Assembly: GCA_009869945.1 (NCBI GenBank)
Contig: WIXG01000413.1
Span: forward strand, 1-61,241
DNA length: 61,241 nt
Direction of reading: 5' to 3'
Source: Mesaphorura yosii
Taxonomy: Eukaryota > Arthropoda > Collembola > Poduromorpha > Tullbergiidae
Of the stretch, positions 1-16,991 are shown in pieces. How positions within the stretch are numbered: position 1 is the first letter of the stretch; every line of letters starts with the position of its first letter. The position numbers and the translations under genes were made by a program. Below the pieces are notes generated by a model. That model was not told where the DNA came from. It did not search any database and was given only the letters and a program-made list of their open reading frames with translations.

Positions 1-239
1 AAAAGTAACTTTTATTGCTTTCCTTATGAATCTGCTTTTGCTGAAACTGTCACGTGACAACAAAATTTTGCTTTTGTATAAGTAACGAAAGCAACAAAAG
101 CAACAATGCGAATGGGACTATTATTTCGAGACAAATTGTTCTCAGATAAATGTTCCCAGACAATTGTTTTGAGACAATTTCTTATTGTTGCGCCACCGAC
201 ATTGCCTTGTATCGAGTGACGCACCCGAACACACTGCTT

Positions 240-445
240 CAAATTCCATCATGCTGGAAGACAAACAAATTACCTTTTGCTCCATCTTTTCAGTCTCATG
301 AAGTAACATTGATGAATTCTGCTTTAGGATAGCCCAATCTTTAATCTTGAATCGTTCCAATGAGCAAAAATTTGGCAATTCTATCGTTACTGCTATTCAG
401 AGCGTTCGCCAGTCCTGGAACTTTGATTGTGGTAATTGGAAACAA
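240..445 (-). pseudogene. Decayed duplicate of the MTTP last exon and 3' flank
   Basis: The stretch 393-430 matches 5678-5715, inside the last coding exon of MTTP, at 35 of 38 bases. On the minus strand it still encodes TIKVPGLANALN, against TIKVPGLTYALN in the gene. Similarity continues with small gaps: 351-390 resembles 5525-5562 in the MTTP 3' flank, and weaker likeness reaches down to about 240. About 115 bases that hold the stop codon, the KDEL codons and the AATAAA signal in the real gene (about 5562-5677) are missing here. I find no splice acceptor or upstream exon for it; copine occupies the next DNA on the coding side. It is best read as a broken segmental copy. The outer borders are approximate. 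Confidence 0.75.
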
Positions 446-844
446 ATGGAATTTTCGTGCTGACTTTTAGTCGCACGCATAAGATGGCATTTAATTCTGC
501 ATTTCTGCAGGATTTCGCATATTCATTAAATCCGCTTGGAGTGGAAACTCAAAGGCAGACAAAATCATTCTTGTAATTACAAATTAAGGATTGATTGAAT
601 TTATTTTATTATATATTTTTCTTAGAGTTAGTGGAAATACTAAACAACATAATATGAGAGAGTAAAAATTTTAAAAGAAGAACAATATTTCAATACTGCC
701 ATCAAGTACGAGGTTAAGTAGTCCAGTTAGCATTTGGTACAAGAAAAAGAGTCAAGTATTTAATTTTTAAAAGCTTAAGCACCATAACTTAGACATGGGA
801 ATGGTATTTAATCTTAAATGATTAATTGTGGCACAGTATCAGGA
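446..844. other. Gene-free stretch downstream of copine
   Basis: This AT-rich stretch lies between the MTTP-derived fragment and the distal copine stop codon. It should contain the copine 3' UTR. I see no coding exon in it. Confidence 0.5.
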
Positions 845-4796
<3,952 letters not shown>

Positions 4797-5631
4797 TCTC
4801 ACTCTTTAATTCACGAAAATATCACGAGATTACTTCGCCAACGCCACATCGTCGTCACTTATTAACTTCTTAATGACTTGAAGGATCAACTACTTGATCA
4901 GTGATCGATCTACTTGGAAAGAACTAGACTACGTCTAAAGCTTGGAAAAAGCTACAAAAATGAATTACTTGTTGCGAAGCTGCAAAGGAATGACAACTGG
5001 ACAGAGAGAAAATGGAATGTAAACTCTTCCGACGAAATCGGATGATGTCGGTGAAGTCGGAAACCGGGAACGTACGATGAAACAATGACGTGAGAAGAAG
5101 TGCACATCACATCGACTGAATCATGCTTTCATGCTCTGTACGATCTCAGACATTCTTGTGCATACTTTCCACAGCCTACACACTTCCTAGAACTTCATTC
5201 TCACGACTTGATTAAGTAAATGACTCAATCATCAGACTGCTTTGGCACTTCACAACGATTTACTTTTGGCCACATACACGTAATCTGTACTTTTAACTGT
5301 CTGACGCTGATGCATCGATTTGGCTGGATGTGGATTTTACTGGCTTGATTCGAAACAGCAAGTCCAGCATGATATCGTTGTTTATCACTAAGCGCGTCTG
5401 GAAGGGAGTCCGAAATCAACACTGGCACACCTCCTTTTACTTTATTCGTTGTTTCAATTTTTATTCTCATATATTCAAGTGACTTTGACGGATTCAACTT
5501 CAAGGCTGCCAGATCATTCTTCAAAGATCGTTCCGAGCAACAATTGGCAATTCAGTCGTATCACATCAGTAAAATTTTATTCAGGAACAAGAACTAATAG
5601 TAAAAATAACAGCTGCATTCTAATTCATACC
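4797..5631. other. Intergenic region: copine upstream and MTTP 3' flank
   Basis: The MTTP poly(A) signal (TTTATT on the plus strand) is at 5578-5583, about 50 bases past its stop codon. The rest should contain the distal copine promoter. A 99-codon minus-strand frame at 5225-5524 lies past the poly(A) signal; part of it is present in decayed form at the left window edge. I do not call it a gene. Confidence 0.5.
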
Positions 5632-8600
5632 TCATAACTCGTCCTTGTACATCACTCCGCACAATTGAGAATTCTTTCTATTCAGTGCGTACGTCAGTCC
5701 TGGAACTTTGATTGTCTTGTACTTGGCTTTCCTCAACTTGTGCTTGCTTCCGGGAATCCTCTCAATTTTATGAACGTTTTGTCTTGAAGGAAATCAGGGT
5801 TCATTACTTTCTCATGTATTTCAATTGCTCGCTTGTTTTAAACGAGGTGAACTTACTTGACGGTGAATTCTGGCTGTGTAAGTTTCAGGCACATGAGAAT
5901 TTTGTCGTAAAAGTTTATGTCTGATGTAAAATGAAGGGCAGCCTCAGCTGAAAGCGTGTAGTCGACTCGACTTCGGACGAACGAAGTGTCGGCTCGGATG
6001 ATGCTTTGAAGAAACAGGCCGGCCCTACCAAATGGGATGAAGCAATGAGTAACTAATCGGTTGGAACAAATTTTCGTGGTTCAATCTTACTTATTTTCGA
6101 CCAAAGAATTTGCTGTTCGATGCCAAAGAGAAAGTTGCATCAACCCGGCCAAATCGAAGCTCAAGCCTCCTTGAATGTTGATGTCTGCTACGAGTCCGCT
6201 GTACAACGGAAATTGCCGTCGTTCGTCTTGAAGTAATGCATTGCCCTGATGCAATCGACATTTAAGCACCTCATTCGGTCGTACGATTGTTTAATTTATG
6301 ATTGGTTTTGTACCTGTAAGGCTGTTGTTCTCTCGGACCCTGCGCCTGACCAAACAAGTCCCATGAGTTCGCCCTTTCCCACGAAGAAAATGATGGGACG
6401 CGTTTGAACGCCCATTAAAGACAACTCCATTCCAGCAGTGGCTTCCTCCTCGTCCTCCGGCTCCGGTTGCTCAGTTCCGTCCTTGCCCTCGTCATCGGAA
6501 GATGTGAAGGAGCTGAGCCCGTTGGCGAATATTCCCAACTAAAGTTATGCAAACGGATAAACTCACATGATGAATACGCATTCGAACCTGCAAAATTACA
6601 AGTCTATAAGTTGAATTTACCGAAAGCGGTTGAATGGCATCGTCTTGATTTTGGACGTAAACATCAAACGAGCTTCGTTTCAGGATTTTCCCATTCATTT
6701 CAATCGCATTTGAGAATGTGCTGTTTCCACTCGGATTAGACGTGAATGTCCTGCTAAACGCCGTCGACAGCCCCTTCGGAGCCAAGTGGTGGTACGTCTT
6801 CAGGTCCTCTTCCCTGACAATTTCTTCCACCCACTGCTTCAGGTTTGGATTCCTATCCATGAATTCGTGAACCCGATGCCACATAAAAGTGGCGACTTCC
6901 GACGTGTGCTGGTCGTGGTGCTTCAACAGCAGAAAGAATTGGCGTATTTCTTCCTTTGTCGGGTGGTTCCTCAGGATCATGTCAATTGCGAGGGTCCGGG
7001 AGGAAGAATCGTACTTACGGCCCAACTGCTGTATAATTTTTTGCAGAATTGGACGCGCAGTGGAATTGAAGAATGAATCAGGAAAACTGTGAAGTGCTTT
7101 CATTGCAACCACGCTGGTTTTGGCATCTGCGTTCAAGGCCATGTCAAACAATTTTGGGACCGTGTCCCTCGATTTGAGGTTCTTCAGGGCACGGAGGTAT
7201 AACATAAGGCACTCGGGTTTGTCCTTTGGACATTTGTCTAATGCGCCGATGAAATACTTCTCAATATCAGCTCCTATCGTTGAAGATGATGTGTTCACTT
7301 CTGGACTCAGCTGCCTCAGCGTGTGAATAACGGCAGATGTTGTCAGAACCAGCGACTCCTGAAGCTTCTCACTAGGAACTTTCTTCTTGGCCAAGTCGAA
7401 CAAGTCTTAAGCAAAAACCGGACCATTAAACTTAGAAATTCAAGCTTTTCGATTGTATTTCTCGAGTTTGACCAGTCTTCGCTTACCGGCGAGAATCGCA
7501 GGTTCTGGTGAAGGACTCAAAGCAAGTCCCAATAAATATCGCTCCGGGTTCTCTATGTTTTCAGGATTGTTAAACTGGAGAGTACTAAATGCAGCTTGAT
7601 GTGCGGCGAGATTTCCGGCTGCGGCACAAGCATCCAATAATTGAGGCCTGCCAATAACAATGACACACATTGTAATTCTCCGAGCAAATTTCTACTCCAT
7701 GAAAGAAAGAAGCTCTTACAAAATCGCCATGTTGGATTCGATTATCTTGCCAATTTCCTCTCGAGTCGATTCTCGGAATTTTGTCGTGATTTGCAGGAAC
7801 GCGGTGGCCATTCGAGTTGTCGCCATATTGTCCGCCGTCATAAACTTCACTATCGCCTCTGGCTAGTGGATTAGTGATAATATTTTTTTTTGCATTTTGC
7901 ACCTTATAGCTGCTCCTATCATGTATGTATTTACCCCTTTGCATGATTGCCCTTCGCACAGCGGATAATTTTCAGGTCGCGGGGACAATTCGTCCGAGCT
8001 AAGCTCTAATTTCCTCGCCTTTCCAAGTTCTTGGACGGCATCCACCAGAGTCGATGCTGTGATAACAGACGCGCTAGACGTTGATGTGCCTGGATAATTT
8101 CAAATCATACAGCAAGCATTCTATTAAGCATATTCTTGACTGTTTCCTAAGTCCTACCCGTAAACTTGAGATGTTGAGTGCCATTTATCACCGCTCCAAC
8201 TTCTTTCTTCGCATTGACTCTGATTATGTGAGTTTCGGACACTTCTGCTTCGTCAATTGTCACGCTGTCCTTTGTCAAACTGAATTTAATTGAAATGTCG
8301 CTCTCGGTCGTAGAAGCCAAAACTGGCGATGTCCTCTGCTTGCTGGCGAATTTGGAAGGCGGAATCTCGCAAGCTGTCCGGATCAATTTCTTCTCATACT
8401 GTTGGTGTTGGCCATTGTTTCTCGTATACGTAACATTGCAAGCTCCGAAGGTTGTGGATTCTTTCACTGTTTTCGCCTCGGAGACAATTTGGAACTGCGG
8501 GTCAATTTTTTGCAACGCATTAGAAGCTTCAGCTTTCATTGGAGCTTCAGATTAACAGAATAGATGTTTACCTGTAACAGATTCGCAATTCCCTTTTTAA

Positions 8601-9232
8601 TATTCAACACGGAGATATCGTCACTCGTAACTGAGTACGTGTTTTGTATGACTCCATCTTTCCAATAGACGTAGAATGGATGCAGAGTTGCAGAATCCAA
8701 ATTCGAAGAATGATCGCGGAAGCCTGGAAGAAGAAGAAACAATGCAAACGACTGAATCATTTCCAGTTAGATCTCGAGCTCGGTTGATTACCTTCAGGAG
8801 TTGGAGCGGTACGAGATTTAATTTGTAGTTGCGGTTTGACCAGCTGAAAAATTAACCAATGCCATATTTATCACTTCTGGCATTTGGCACTGGCAGATTT
8901 TTTTGGTTTGGGCATACCTGAATCTCTAGAATGACAGCTCCGGGTTGATGCTGCCACACCGGCGTGACTTGCACTTGACTCAAAACTTTGTACCCAACAG
9001 TGGAGCCAGTCTTCAGCGTGGACTCTGTCGCATTATGACTCAGATTTGGATTCGGTTCATTGAGCTCCAGTCCAAGAATGTACTCGTAGTTGTACGTGTA
9101 TCCGAGCTCGTAGTGCCTCGTCGTTGCTGCACCGAAATGTGTCAACACAAAACCGAAACTGATTATGACAAACTCGCAAAGAATAATAGGAAAGAGAGAA
9201 AAAGGGAGGTTAACACAGAATGATGACTTCAT
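5632..9232 (-). CDS. MTTP: Microsomal triglyceride transfer protein large subunit
   Basis: MTTP loads lipid onto apolipoprotein B-type particles in the ER lumen. Exons: 8918-9232, 8792-8843, 8158-8723, 7935-8089, 7720-7862, 7487-7647, 6621-7405, 6314-6538, 6091-6245, 5857-6024 and 5632-5782. The first exon has a hydrophobic signal peptide followed by the vitellogenin-type start (HYELGYTYNYEYILGLELN). The helical domain follows (LYLRALKNLKSRDTVPKLFD), then the lipid cavity region (LSLMGVQTRPIIFFVGKGELMG, INIQGGLSFDLAG). The protein would be about 958 residues against 894 in human. Two oddities: the coding sum is one base short, with the frame lost between LLQVNIYS and EAPMKAEA near 8545-8570; and the last codons read MYKDEL, an ER retrieval signal. 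A 21-base open segment at 6567-6587 could be an optional micro-exon, but joining 6621 to 6538 directly matches the human spacing. Confidence 0.93.
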
Positions 9233-10687
9233 TGCACTTCGTCACAATTCGATTTGTACTTTGCGTCAAAATGCCCTACAAACTAAGACCCCCAATAAAT
9301 ATGGTTCCTGACTCTAAATATGGTTTTCTGCTATCGTTTCTTGCGCTCATCGATATACATTTCGATAGTACCGACTCGCAGGGTTTAATTTGACAGATTG
9401 AGTGCTGATTCTTTCTGTTCTGGGCCGACCCTTTTCGCAAAACTCAAGGGTCAGGATGTTTTCCTGCAATAAACCCTTTTCTCAGGTACACTAAGTGTTG
9501 CGTTAACCTGACCGGTGAAGATATTTGAACAATTCGTAAGTGTCAAGGCTGCGAGACACCTGATTCACCTGGTCTGCCGTGCAGCAATGCAGCAGGAATG
9601 AATTGTTGTTCTCATTATTGCCTGAAACCAAATGAGGGACCCGTATTGTCAGTCGGACTCGCACTGCACTACTCATTCGCTGGAGGTTATGTTATGTTAA
9701 TGTGGTCTTGAAGAGCAAAACGAGTTGTTGACCTAAACCATTGCGATTCACGAATTACAGAGATTTATGTACGCACGCACGTGAATTCCTGTTCTTTCAA
9801 CTAGATAAGGCAACAAAGAAGACCTTTCCACTCTTGCTTTGGCCTACCGGTCGTGCGTTAACAGTTTGTAATAGGTCGCCTTCGAATTCAGTGAATCGTA
9901 CAGCCGGAAATGATCGGATTATTCGTGTTACACGAATTGAATTGAGTACATGAAATGCGCAAGCAAATTACGAGCTGGGCTTTGAGCTTCAATGAGTAGT
10001 TGTCGCTAATTAATTCTGTGGATTAATCAAATCATCTCGTTGCTTATGCACGATTTTGGCAGACAATCTGCCGCATATGCTATCCTTTTGTCGCAATAGT
10101 ATTACATAATGGCGGGACTAAGGCAGCGTATTCGACGACATTTCTCACCTGGCGCAGCTTGATGGCAATGAGCACCTGGAAAGTAAAGCAGCACAATAAA
10201 ATTGATTGAGTTCATTTGAATGATGTACGCCACAGATAAAAAGACGGATAATGGAAACGATATGCAGGTGTAGATTACCGAATAATGAGAAGACCAGCAC
10301 GAAAGAAGTGAATGATCGCGTCATATTGCCTTTGTTGCACTTTCCACCAAACAATTAACTGACAAACCTGCCTATTCTGATACAGTCTGACGACCACAGT
10401 CTTATGTCTGATATCGAACACGTCACGTGGAAGAGAAATTCCTGTCGTCGCTTCGGAAGCACGACTCGAACGCACCGTCTCTAAATTAACGCGAGGTGTG
10501 TAAAAGATGGACACGAATGCTAATGCCAACGCTAGGCTAGGCTAAAAGTCAGACTCATTCATTAAGGCTGAGGCAAGTAAGAGCGAATGGACGAGAGTCA
10601 TTACGTAAAATGACATTCGAAAAGCGAAGATCAGTGACATGTAGGGTAGAACAAGCAAAAGGAGCGAGACTGAGATGAAAAAACCAA

Positions 10688-10721
10688 TATAAAGGTCAGA
10701 TGCAGGGTTCACTGTATAAAC
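10688..10721 (+). promoter_or_regulatory. Two TATA-like boxes before the candidate peptide
   Basis: TATAAAG at 10688 and TATAAAC at 10715 precede the candidate start codon by 57 and 30 bases. Initiator-like TTCACTG (10708) and CTCAGAGT (10737) follow them, but the spacings (about 23 bases) are shorter than the usual 28-32. Confidence 0.25.
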
Positions 10722-10744
10722 ATCTTATCTCGGAGCTCAGAGTT

Positions 10745-10873
10745 ATGATACCAACAGACAAGATTCTGGTACTAATATGCTTGTATGCTTATTTTGGGGC
10801 ATCTGCTTCCAGTCCCTTCGAGAAAACTTATTTTTCATGGAAAGTTATTGCTCAGCACAATAACAACTACTAA
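10745..10873 (+). CDS. Candidate small secreted peptide, 42 residues (or first exon)
   Basis: The frame begins MIPTDKILVLICLYAYFGAS and continues ASSPFEKTYFSWK, which looks like a cleavable signal peptide with a site near GASA/SS. TATA-like boxes stand upstream at 10688-10694 and 10715-10721. The frame closes at TAA, 10871-10873. A branch-point-like TACTAAC and CCACAG occur at 10868-10884, so a short intron from about 10844 is possible, although 42 bases would be very short. No family is recognised, and it could be chance. Confidence 0.3.
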   Translation: MIPTDKILVLICLYAYFGASASSPFEKTYFSWKVIAQHNNNY

Positions 10874-13800
10874 CTACATCCACAGCAATGTGCGTCAATG
10901 CAATGGCAATAGACAAAGCCTCAACATTCAACATAAAAGCTCAAATCCATGCTCAAAGTTTAATTTGTCTCATGCATCTCAGTAATTACTCAATCATCAA
11001 TCACAGGAAAATCAGGAGGTCCGACAAAATGCTTGTACGAGTATTGAGTTTGCGTATGAAGTCAATCATTTCACCCTCTCTTGCCTTTTGTCATCGTGGT
11101 CTTTAGTTTAACTGTAATTCATCGCGCCGTGCTGAGAAATGAGAAGGAATTTCTTCCATTCCCATCGTGATTCGTAATATGAAACAATGTCACAATCGCT
11201 CAGGGCTGAGGATTATCAATCACAAATTTAAATTCTATCCGTGTCCACACGCTATACAGCCAGCCACGCATTATATTGCGGGCCTTGAATTTGCTTCACA
11301 TGCAGTCTGCAATCAGGATGAGGCCGATGAGCGCAGGTCGCGAAATTACAGCTAATCGTTATTAATAGAATTAGAATTCACTGAAGCCGCATCCTGCATT
11401 CGCAATTACTGCATGTGCTGAAGAGATAGAGACGTTCTGGCATTTTCTATGATGATCAGGCGATTAGGCATGGAGCTCAATTTACAGTTTTTATTCAATG
11501 TGGTCGGTGCAGTAAGGGCCAAGCAATATTTGCGGTTCTAATAGGTACACGCCGCGGCCACCCGCAGTCGACGTCCAATAATTTCGGCCTTAAGCATGCT
11601 TGTTCTTTGCCAAAGATCTAAAAATAAAGGTAGTGGATTAAATTGATTGAGGCTCCGTAAATAATTGAAGAAACATTGAATATTGAATAGCCGATTTATT
11701 GATTTTGACAAGTCGCGTTGTGGTTGTCGATTGTCAAAAGCTTCTAACTGATCTATTTATTTCTCCTCATCGAAAACCATCGTTTAAAAATACGAAATTA
11801 TGAATAAAATATGCTTCATTAAAACAGGTGTCTGTTAGCTCATGTGGTCGCCCGAAGAAGAGATTCAGCGTAATTCGATGACTTTCCAAAGTCTCAAATA
11901 TGGTAAGTGATCAGTATGGCGGCCTTCTGACATCGAATCTTGACGAAACACGGCTGAATTCCACATTACTCACAACCACGCTGTCGGAAACCGTTGCAGT
12001 AATAAAAATCTCACGTGCAAGTCATTCCGGCGCGCGACGCGGTGATCGTTGGAAAAGCACAGCCAAAGCAGGACTACGGCTCGGAGTACCCGTGAAAGGA
12101 GGGTCTGACTAAATTACCGTTGAACAGACCATATTTGGAACCAATCGCGTTTCTCCTGAGCTCGGATCAAAGAGCTACCCGCTTCGCGGCTGTAGCACAT
12201 AAACTGAGAATGACGTGTGTGATGCTTGTATTAGCAATAATGGTATGGCGTGATGCAATCGACTTCGTACTGGGTGAAAGTCCCACACACTAGCAAATAG
12301 CAAAGCAAGTTGTTACTTTCTTCGTTCCTTCTACGCTCACGCTGTGATCGATAACCCGGTTTCTATTTTCCAGCAGCACCAGCATCAAACCTACAGGGTA
12401 GGTGCATAAGTTCGGAGTTCGGAGCAAAAATAAACCCGTGATCGTGTTCCCAGCACACGAAAACTACACTCAATTGAATTGGCCCTGCTGCGCTGCACTG
12501 CATTCGACTGGAGAATTTTACTTCGTTCCGAATCTGATTTCGCATACCTTCCAGACTTTGGAAACTGGAATAATCCATTCATCGACAGTATTTACGTAGT
12601 TTCCCTCCGATGTGCACAACATTCGACTAAATCTGGAGTCTGAATCCCAGATTGGGTAATTTGCTAGACTATTTTAAGGTGTACTCAAAGTGAAATTGTA
12701 TAATTGTGATACGCAGTGAAGTGACAGCTTGCACTTTGCTAACAGTTCTTCCATTTGTCCAATCTTTGGAATTTGTTTAGATTGCAAGTCTGCGTTAATT
12801 AATTCCAAGTGCTAGTCAAAATGATAGTAACGAACTGAGGTTCGTTCGTACCGTGCTTATCTCTAAATGCTAAAGTAAGGCTTTAAATCTCACCTCGAGT
12901 GCTTGCTTTGAATCTACGAACGCACAAGACGTGCATGCAAATACAACCACGACTCGCTACTAGTAGAGCAAGCGTTGTTGAGTTAATTCAGCAATAAATA
13001 CTTCTTAATAATACGACTCAGTACTCAGCAGAATTTAGAGGTAAGTGGATGATCAATAGCAATTAACCCAATAGACGCTTGCATTCTCATTTTCATCTTG
13101 CAAATCTTTCTCATTGATATCTTGCAATGCCAGCGCTTAAATGTGCACTCCATTCAGACAGCTCAGGCAGGAAACTCGGCAAACTGGAAGCTGTTTGCTG
13201 TTGTAGTAATTGATGGAAGCATTCAGGTGCCAGCATTTAATTGGCTTGTGCAAAGTCTACCAATCAACTGTGTCACACCACCACCAAACACCGAACCGAC
13301 ACAGACGAAAGTTAAACAAGATTGTGCATTAAACAAGATGAGATTGGGTTTTAACCAAACCGTGAATTGCCAGTGCCAGTTTTTGTCTCAACCTGGTCGG
13401 AGACAAGAACAGTAAAGGAAAACTTAACTATTGCTTGAGTAGCTGTAGCAGGCAGCTGGCAGCAGTAAAAAATATATCAAATCTCTAGCAAAGCAAACCA
13501 AGTTGAGTCAGTCGACTCAGAGAGCTCCACGTGTCGCACGAGTACAACTAAAATGTACGAGATGAAGAGCGGCAAGGCATGGCGAAAATTAAGAATTGCA
13601 CAACACGTAAAGCAACGTGTATGATGATGCAGACGGCACGGGACAACGTATGATCCTTTTGCAAATCATAATGCAGAATAATTATGCATGTAACCTGCAT
13701 TGGCATTGCGATTTCACGAATGCGGTGTGCTTTTCAAACCAAAACATATTTTCCACAAACTCCGCATGGAATTGTACTCTCAGTTTCATTATTGTTGACC

Positions 13801-16800
13801 TACAAGAGGGAGGATTTAGGTCCACTTGGATAAATATCAAAGTGACTGTGAAACTGTGATAGTATACTTTAGTTGTTCCTTTGCAGCTCAATTAAGCGAC
13901 TAATCTTCATTTTGAGATCTATGAATTTAGCATTTTATAGCACGTATTAATTACAATGTTTCAATTGTGACTTAAATTGGAAACCCAGTCGAGCTGCCGG
14001 AATTCGCCTGCCTGATCGTCCCGCTATCATCCACAAGTAAATATATCTGCATCTTTAGTAAAGTAAGTCCAAGTCCGAGTTTAATAATCCCAACTGCTGC
14101 ACGGCTGAATCAAAGTTATCAAGTCAAAGTAACCTCTAACCTGCTGCCCCATACGGTGTTTGGTGCATTGATAACCTCATTTAGACTTTATCCCTTTGTT
14201 TTGTCGATTGACAACGGCTCTAATGAATCCACGTTATTATGTCGTTGCTACATAATGAAGTACAAATGAGTAAATTGCATCAAAATCAAAACATCCGTTA
14301 CTCATTTACTACCGCCAATACTACTAGCGTACGGCCCAGGCTGTCTGTCGAAGCACAAACTCAGCTCAGCTGAAGTGCTAATGCAATGTCAAGTGCAAAT
14401 GAAAGGGTTACATAAAATGACACATTAAAGTTTGTTTATTTCATTGGTCGTTCAACTGATGTATCCACCTGCATCCTCTGCTGAAGCGTTGGGTGATCGT
14501 GATGTGATGAGCTGAAAGCACTGTGTGATGTTGAATGATGGGCGGATTTACATCACGACTAAATAGGTTTAAGTATTGATGCATCTAAAGGACACTTTTA
14601 TTAAACTGAAATGAGGTTGATGTATGATTTTGGAAGATATTTTTCATTGCTAGCGCCGGGCTTTAGAATTTTACATCTCGGTTAAGTTCTTAACAAAGTT
14701 GAAAGTTCATAGTTGAATTGAAGTCCGCGCATTGTGCAATATAATGGCGTTCTAGCCACTAGATTAATGCTGTGATCGTTTCTGGCTGAAGTTAAGTACA
14801 TTCTCAAAACCTCAAGTTGCATGCAACTTGTGGCACAGTTTTGTTAATTTTTTATGATCGAAGCAAGGCAAGGTAAGGCAAAGGCAACTTTAAGCACTTT
14901 ATTGTTGAGAAAGGAGCCAGCGACTTGTTTGAAGAATGCGTGATGGGAAAGACAAAAAAGTATGGCGTGATTATTGCATAAATTCAGCTGCGGCAAGTTA
15001 CTGCCAGTGGCAACGACAACATTTCATCTCGTGATAGGGAAGCAACCGTCTTCGATGCTTGCAGTTAGCATAATCAAAACACGTTTGAAACCTCTATTCG
15101 CCATTCGCATTCAACTATTTAATTGGCCAACGCCATACCATTTTGATTTGCGAATGCTGTAACATCAGCAGTAAGCAGTGGAGTTCGTACGTCGCATCGC
15201 AGTCTTCGCAGTGGAATACTTCCTTCTCTTATCTTTGCTATTGCTCTGAATTTTAGTGAGCATTTAACTAGTGCTTCGGAAGTACGAATTAGAAATGGTG
15301 GCTCTGTGGATCAGCCCTCATTGTTTAGAAAAGTAGGCGATTTAAACGACCATTTAATCAGTATTAACACCAAGACCACGTGTGGACAGAACACCATTTG
15401 TAAGTAGCTAAAATCCATTCAAACTTACCCGAGCTTATTCGGCTAGATAGTGACAAAGCGCTGGCGGGCTGCATCAAATTGTGCATTGAAGTTTGAGGTG
15501 ACCACCACTGCCGGCCGCTGTGTTTGATTTGACATTTTCGCCACGTTTTCAGTCAGTCTTTGAACTTTGACGGGATATAGGTGGATATGTGAATAAGCAT
15601 ACATAATCTGCAGCGGCCTACTTAATTATTTATCAGTTACTCTACATGAAACATGATCGAGGTGAAGTCTCAACTTGCGCAGATTGGCAGATTTAACTGC
15701 GATACTGTAAGATGCGCTACGCTGTTGGACTGCAATACAAACACACATGCAGCATTCATGCATCATATTGAAGTAAACATAATAAATTATCTACGCTCTG
15801 AAATTACTGAAATGAAGATTCTCAATTCAGCATGCCTTTACAAGATTTCATATTCGGATAAAGTCAACTGGGTCAAATATCAATTCATACGTCGACTAAA
15901 TATTTAAGGAATATTGCGCACCGTATTATAAAGCAGCGTTTATATAAATTTTTGCTTTTAACTTTTAACTCATAACCGAAAAGATGCGTCCACTGCCAGA
16001 ATCTGGAACATTGAATTAAATGCGCTCTTTAATAAATGGTGACGACGACACGTCATTAGCAAGTCCTTTCTTTATACTTCAGCTTGTTTGGCTTGGCGTA
16101 ATCAATATTTAATAGCACCTTGAAGAACTTTTCTTGTTTTCCTCGGACCTGCCTGCATTCGCTTCGCACTCGCCTTTTAATTAACACCACGTACAAGTCG
16201 GCGTGTCGGCCGACTGGCCTTTACTTGTGCTAAGAAAAGAAGGATGTTTCCTTCATTTAATCGAAAAACAATACGACTCCATTCTCGTGGTCGTGTACAA
16301 TGGCAATGGCTCAGTGAGAGTTGGACTTGGACTGAGTTCGTGATTATCTCGAGTTCATTTAGTTCACTAGGTTAACTGAGACAAAAAGTAAAGACGTGGC
16401 GTCAGTATAGTGCACATTTAAGGATTTGGGTGAATAAGGCAAACATCTCCAACTGCGATAAAACAAAATTAGTTAATTAAACAGCATATTTTATCGGTAG
16501 CAGAGCTTAAGTAAGCCAATTGCAAGCTGGAATTAGACGTAGATTGTCGATTGCACAAATTAACGCGAGGAAGTCGAACGTCGAACCATTTTCGTGGCAT
16601 TCGTGGTTGCATGAAACACTCAACGGACAATAGCGTGCGGTTTTGAGTATACCGTTCTCCATAGCTCAGATTATCTGCTTGGTAATCCAATTCCAATACG
16701 AGTGTGTCTGGCGTAGCGTATTTATGTCAGCTATCAGCTTTCGTTTTCGTAATTCCACTTTCCATTGTGCTCGCTCTTCTGTGAGCGTCACTTGCTATAT

Positions 16801-16844
16801 TTCATAATTAATCGAGAGTCTCGTTTCCATTTGCAGTGAAAACA

Positions 16845-16991
16845 ATGGACGACATGCTGGAATGGATTCCTGGAGGAGCTGCGGGGGCAGCCGTCTTAGC
16901 CAGTGCCGTCGTAGTCGGCACCTACGTTGCAACTCGCCCCAAAGGAATTCCGCCAATGTTTCCACTGCACGAGCAGGCATTCCTAGAACCG
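16845..16991 (+). other. ACSL first exon 1a with membrane anchor
   Basis: It encodes MDDMLEWIPGG, then a hydrophobic segment (AAGAAVLASAVVVGTYVAT) followed by RPKG, the usual ACSL N-terminal anchor. It ends in phase 0 at LEP before GTAAGC. A preceding acceptor at about 16836 implies a 5' UTR exon further upstream. Confidence 0.85.

Larger units (their letters stand above)
9233..16844. other. Long intergenic region with no recognised gene
   Basis: No conserved protein is recognisable over 7.6 kb on either strand, apart from the candidate secreted peptide at 10745. It must hold the MTTP promoter and the 5' UTR and promoter of ACSL; an acceptor ends at 16836 just before the ACSL start codon. 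Scattered open frames of 60-105 codons look like chance. Confidence 0.5.

Noticed and set aside
5225..5524. Minus-strand frame of 99 codons between MTTP and copine, resembling the frame at 142-378
   Set aside because: The likeness comes from the duplicated DNA segment. It lies past the MTTP poly(A) signal and has no known family, so I do not call a gene.
6567..6587. 21-base open segment between splice-like sites in MTTP
   Set aside because: Joining the flanking exons directly gives the same spacing as human MTTP; an optional micro-exon is possible but unsupported.
13098..13415. Plus-strand frame of 105 codons in the gene-free region
   Set aside because: No signal peptide or recognised motif, and no promoter or splice context; it is compatible with chance at this length.
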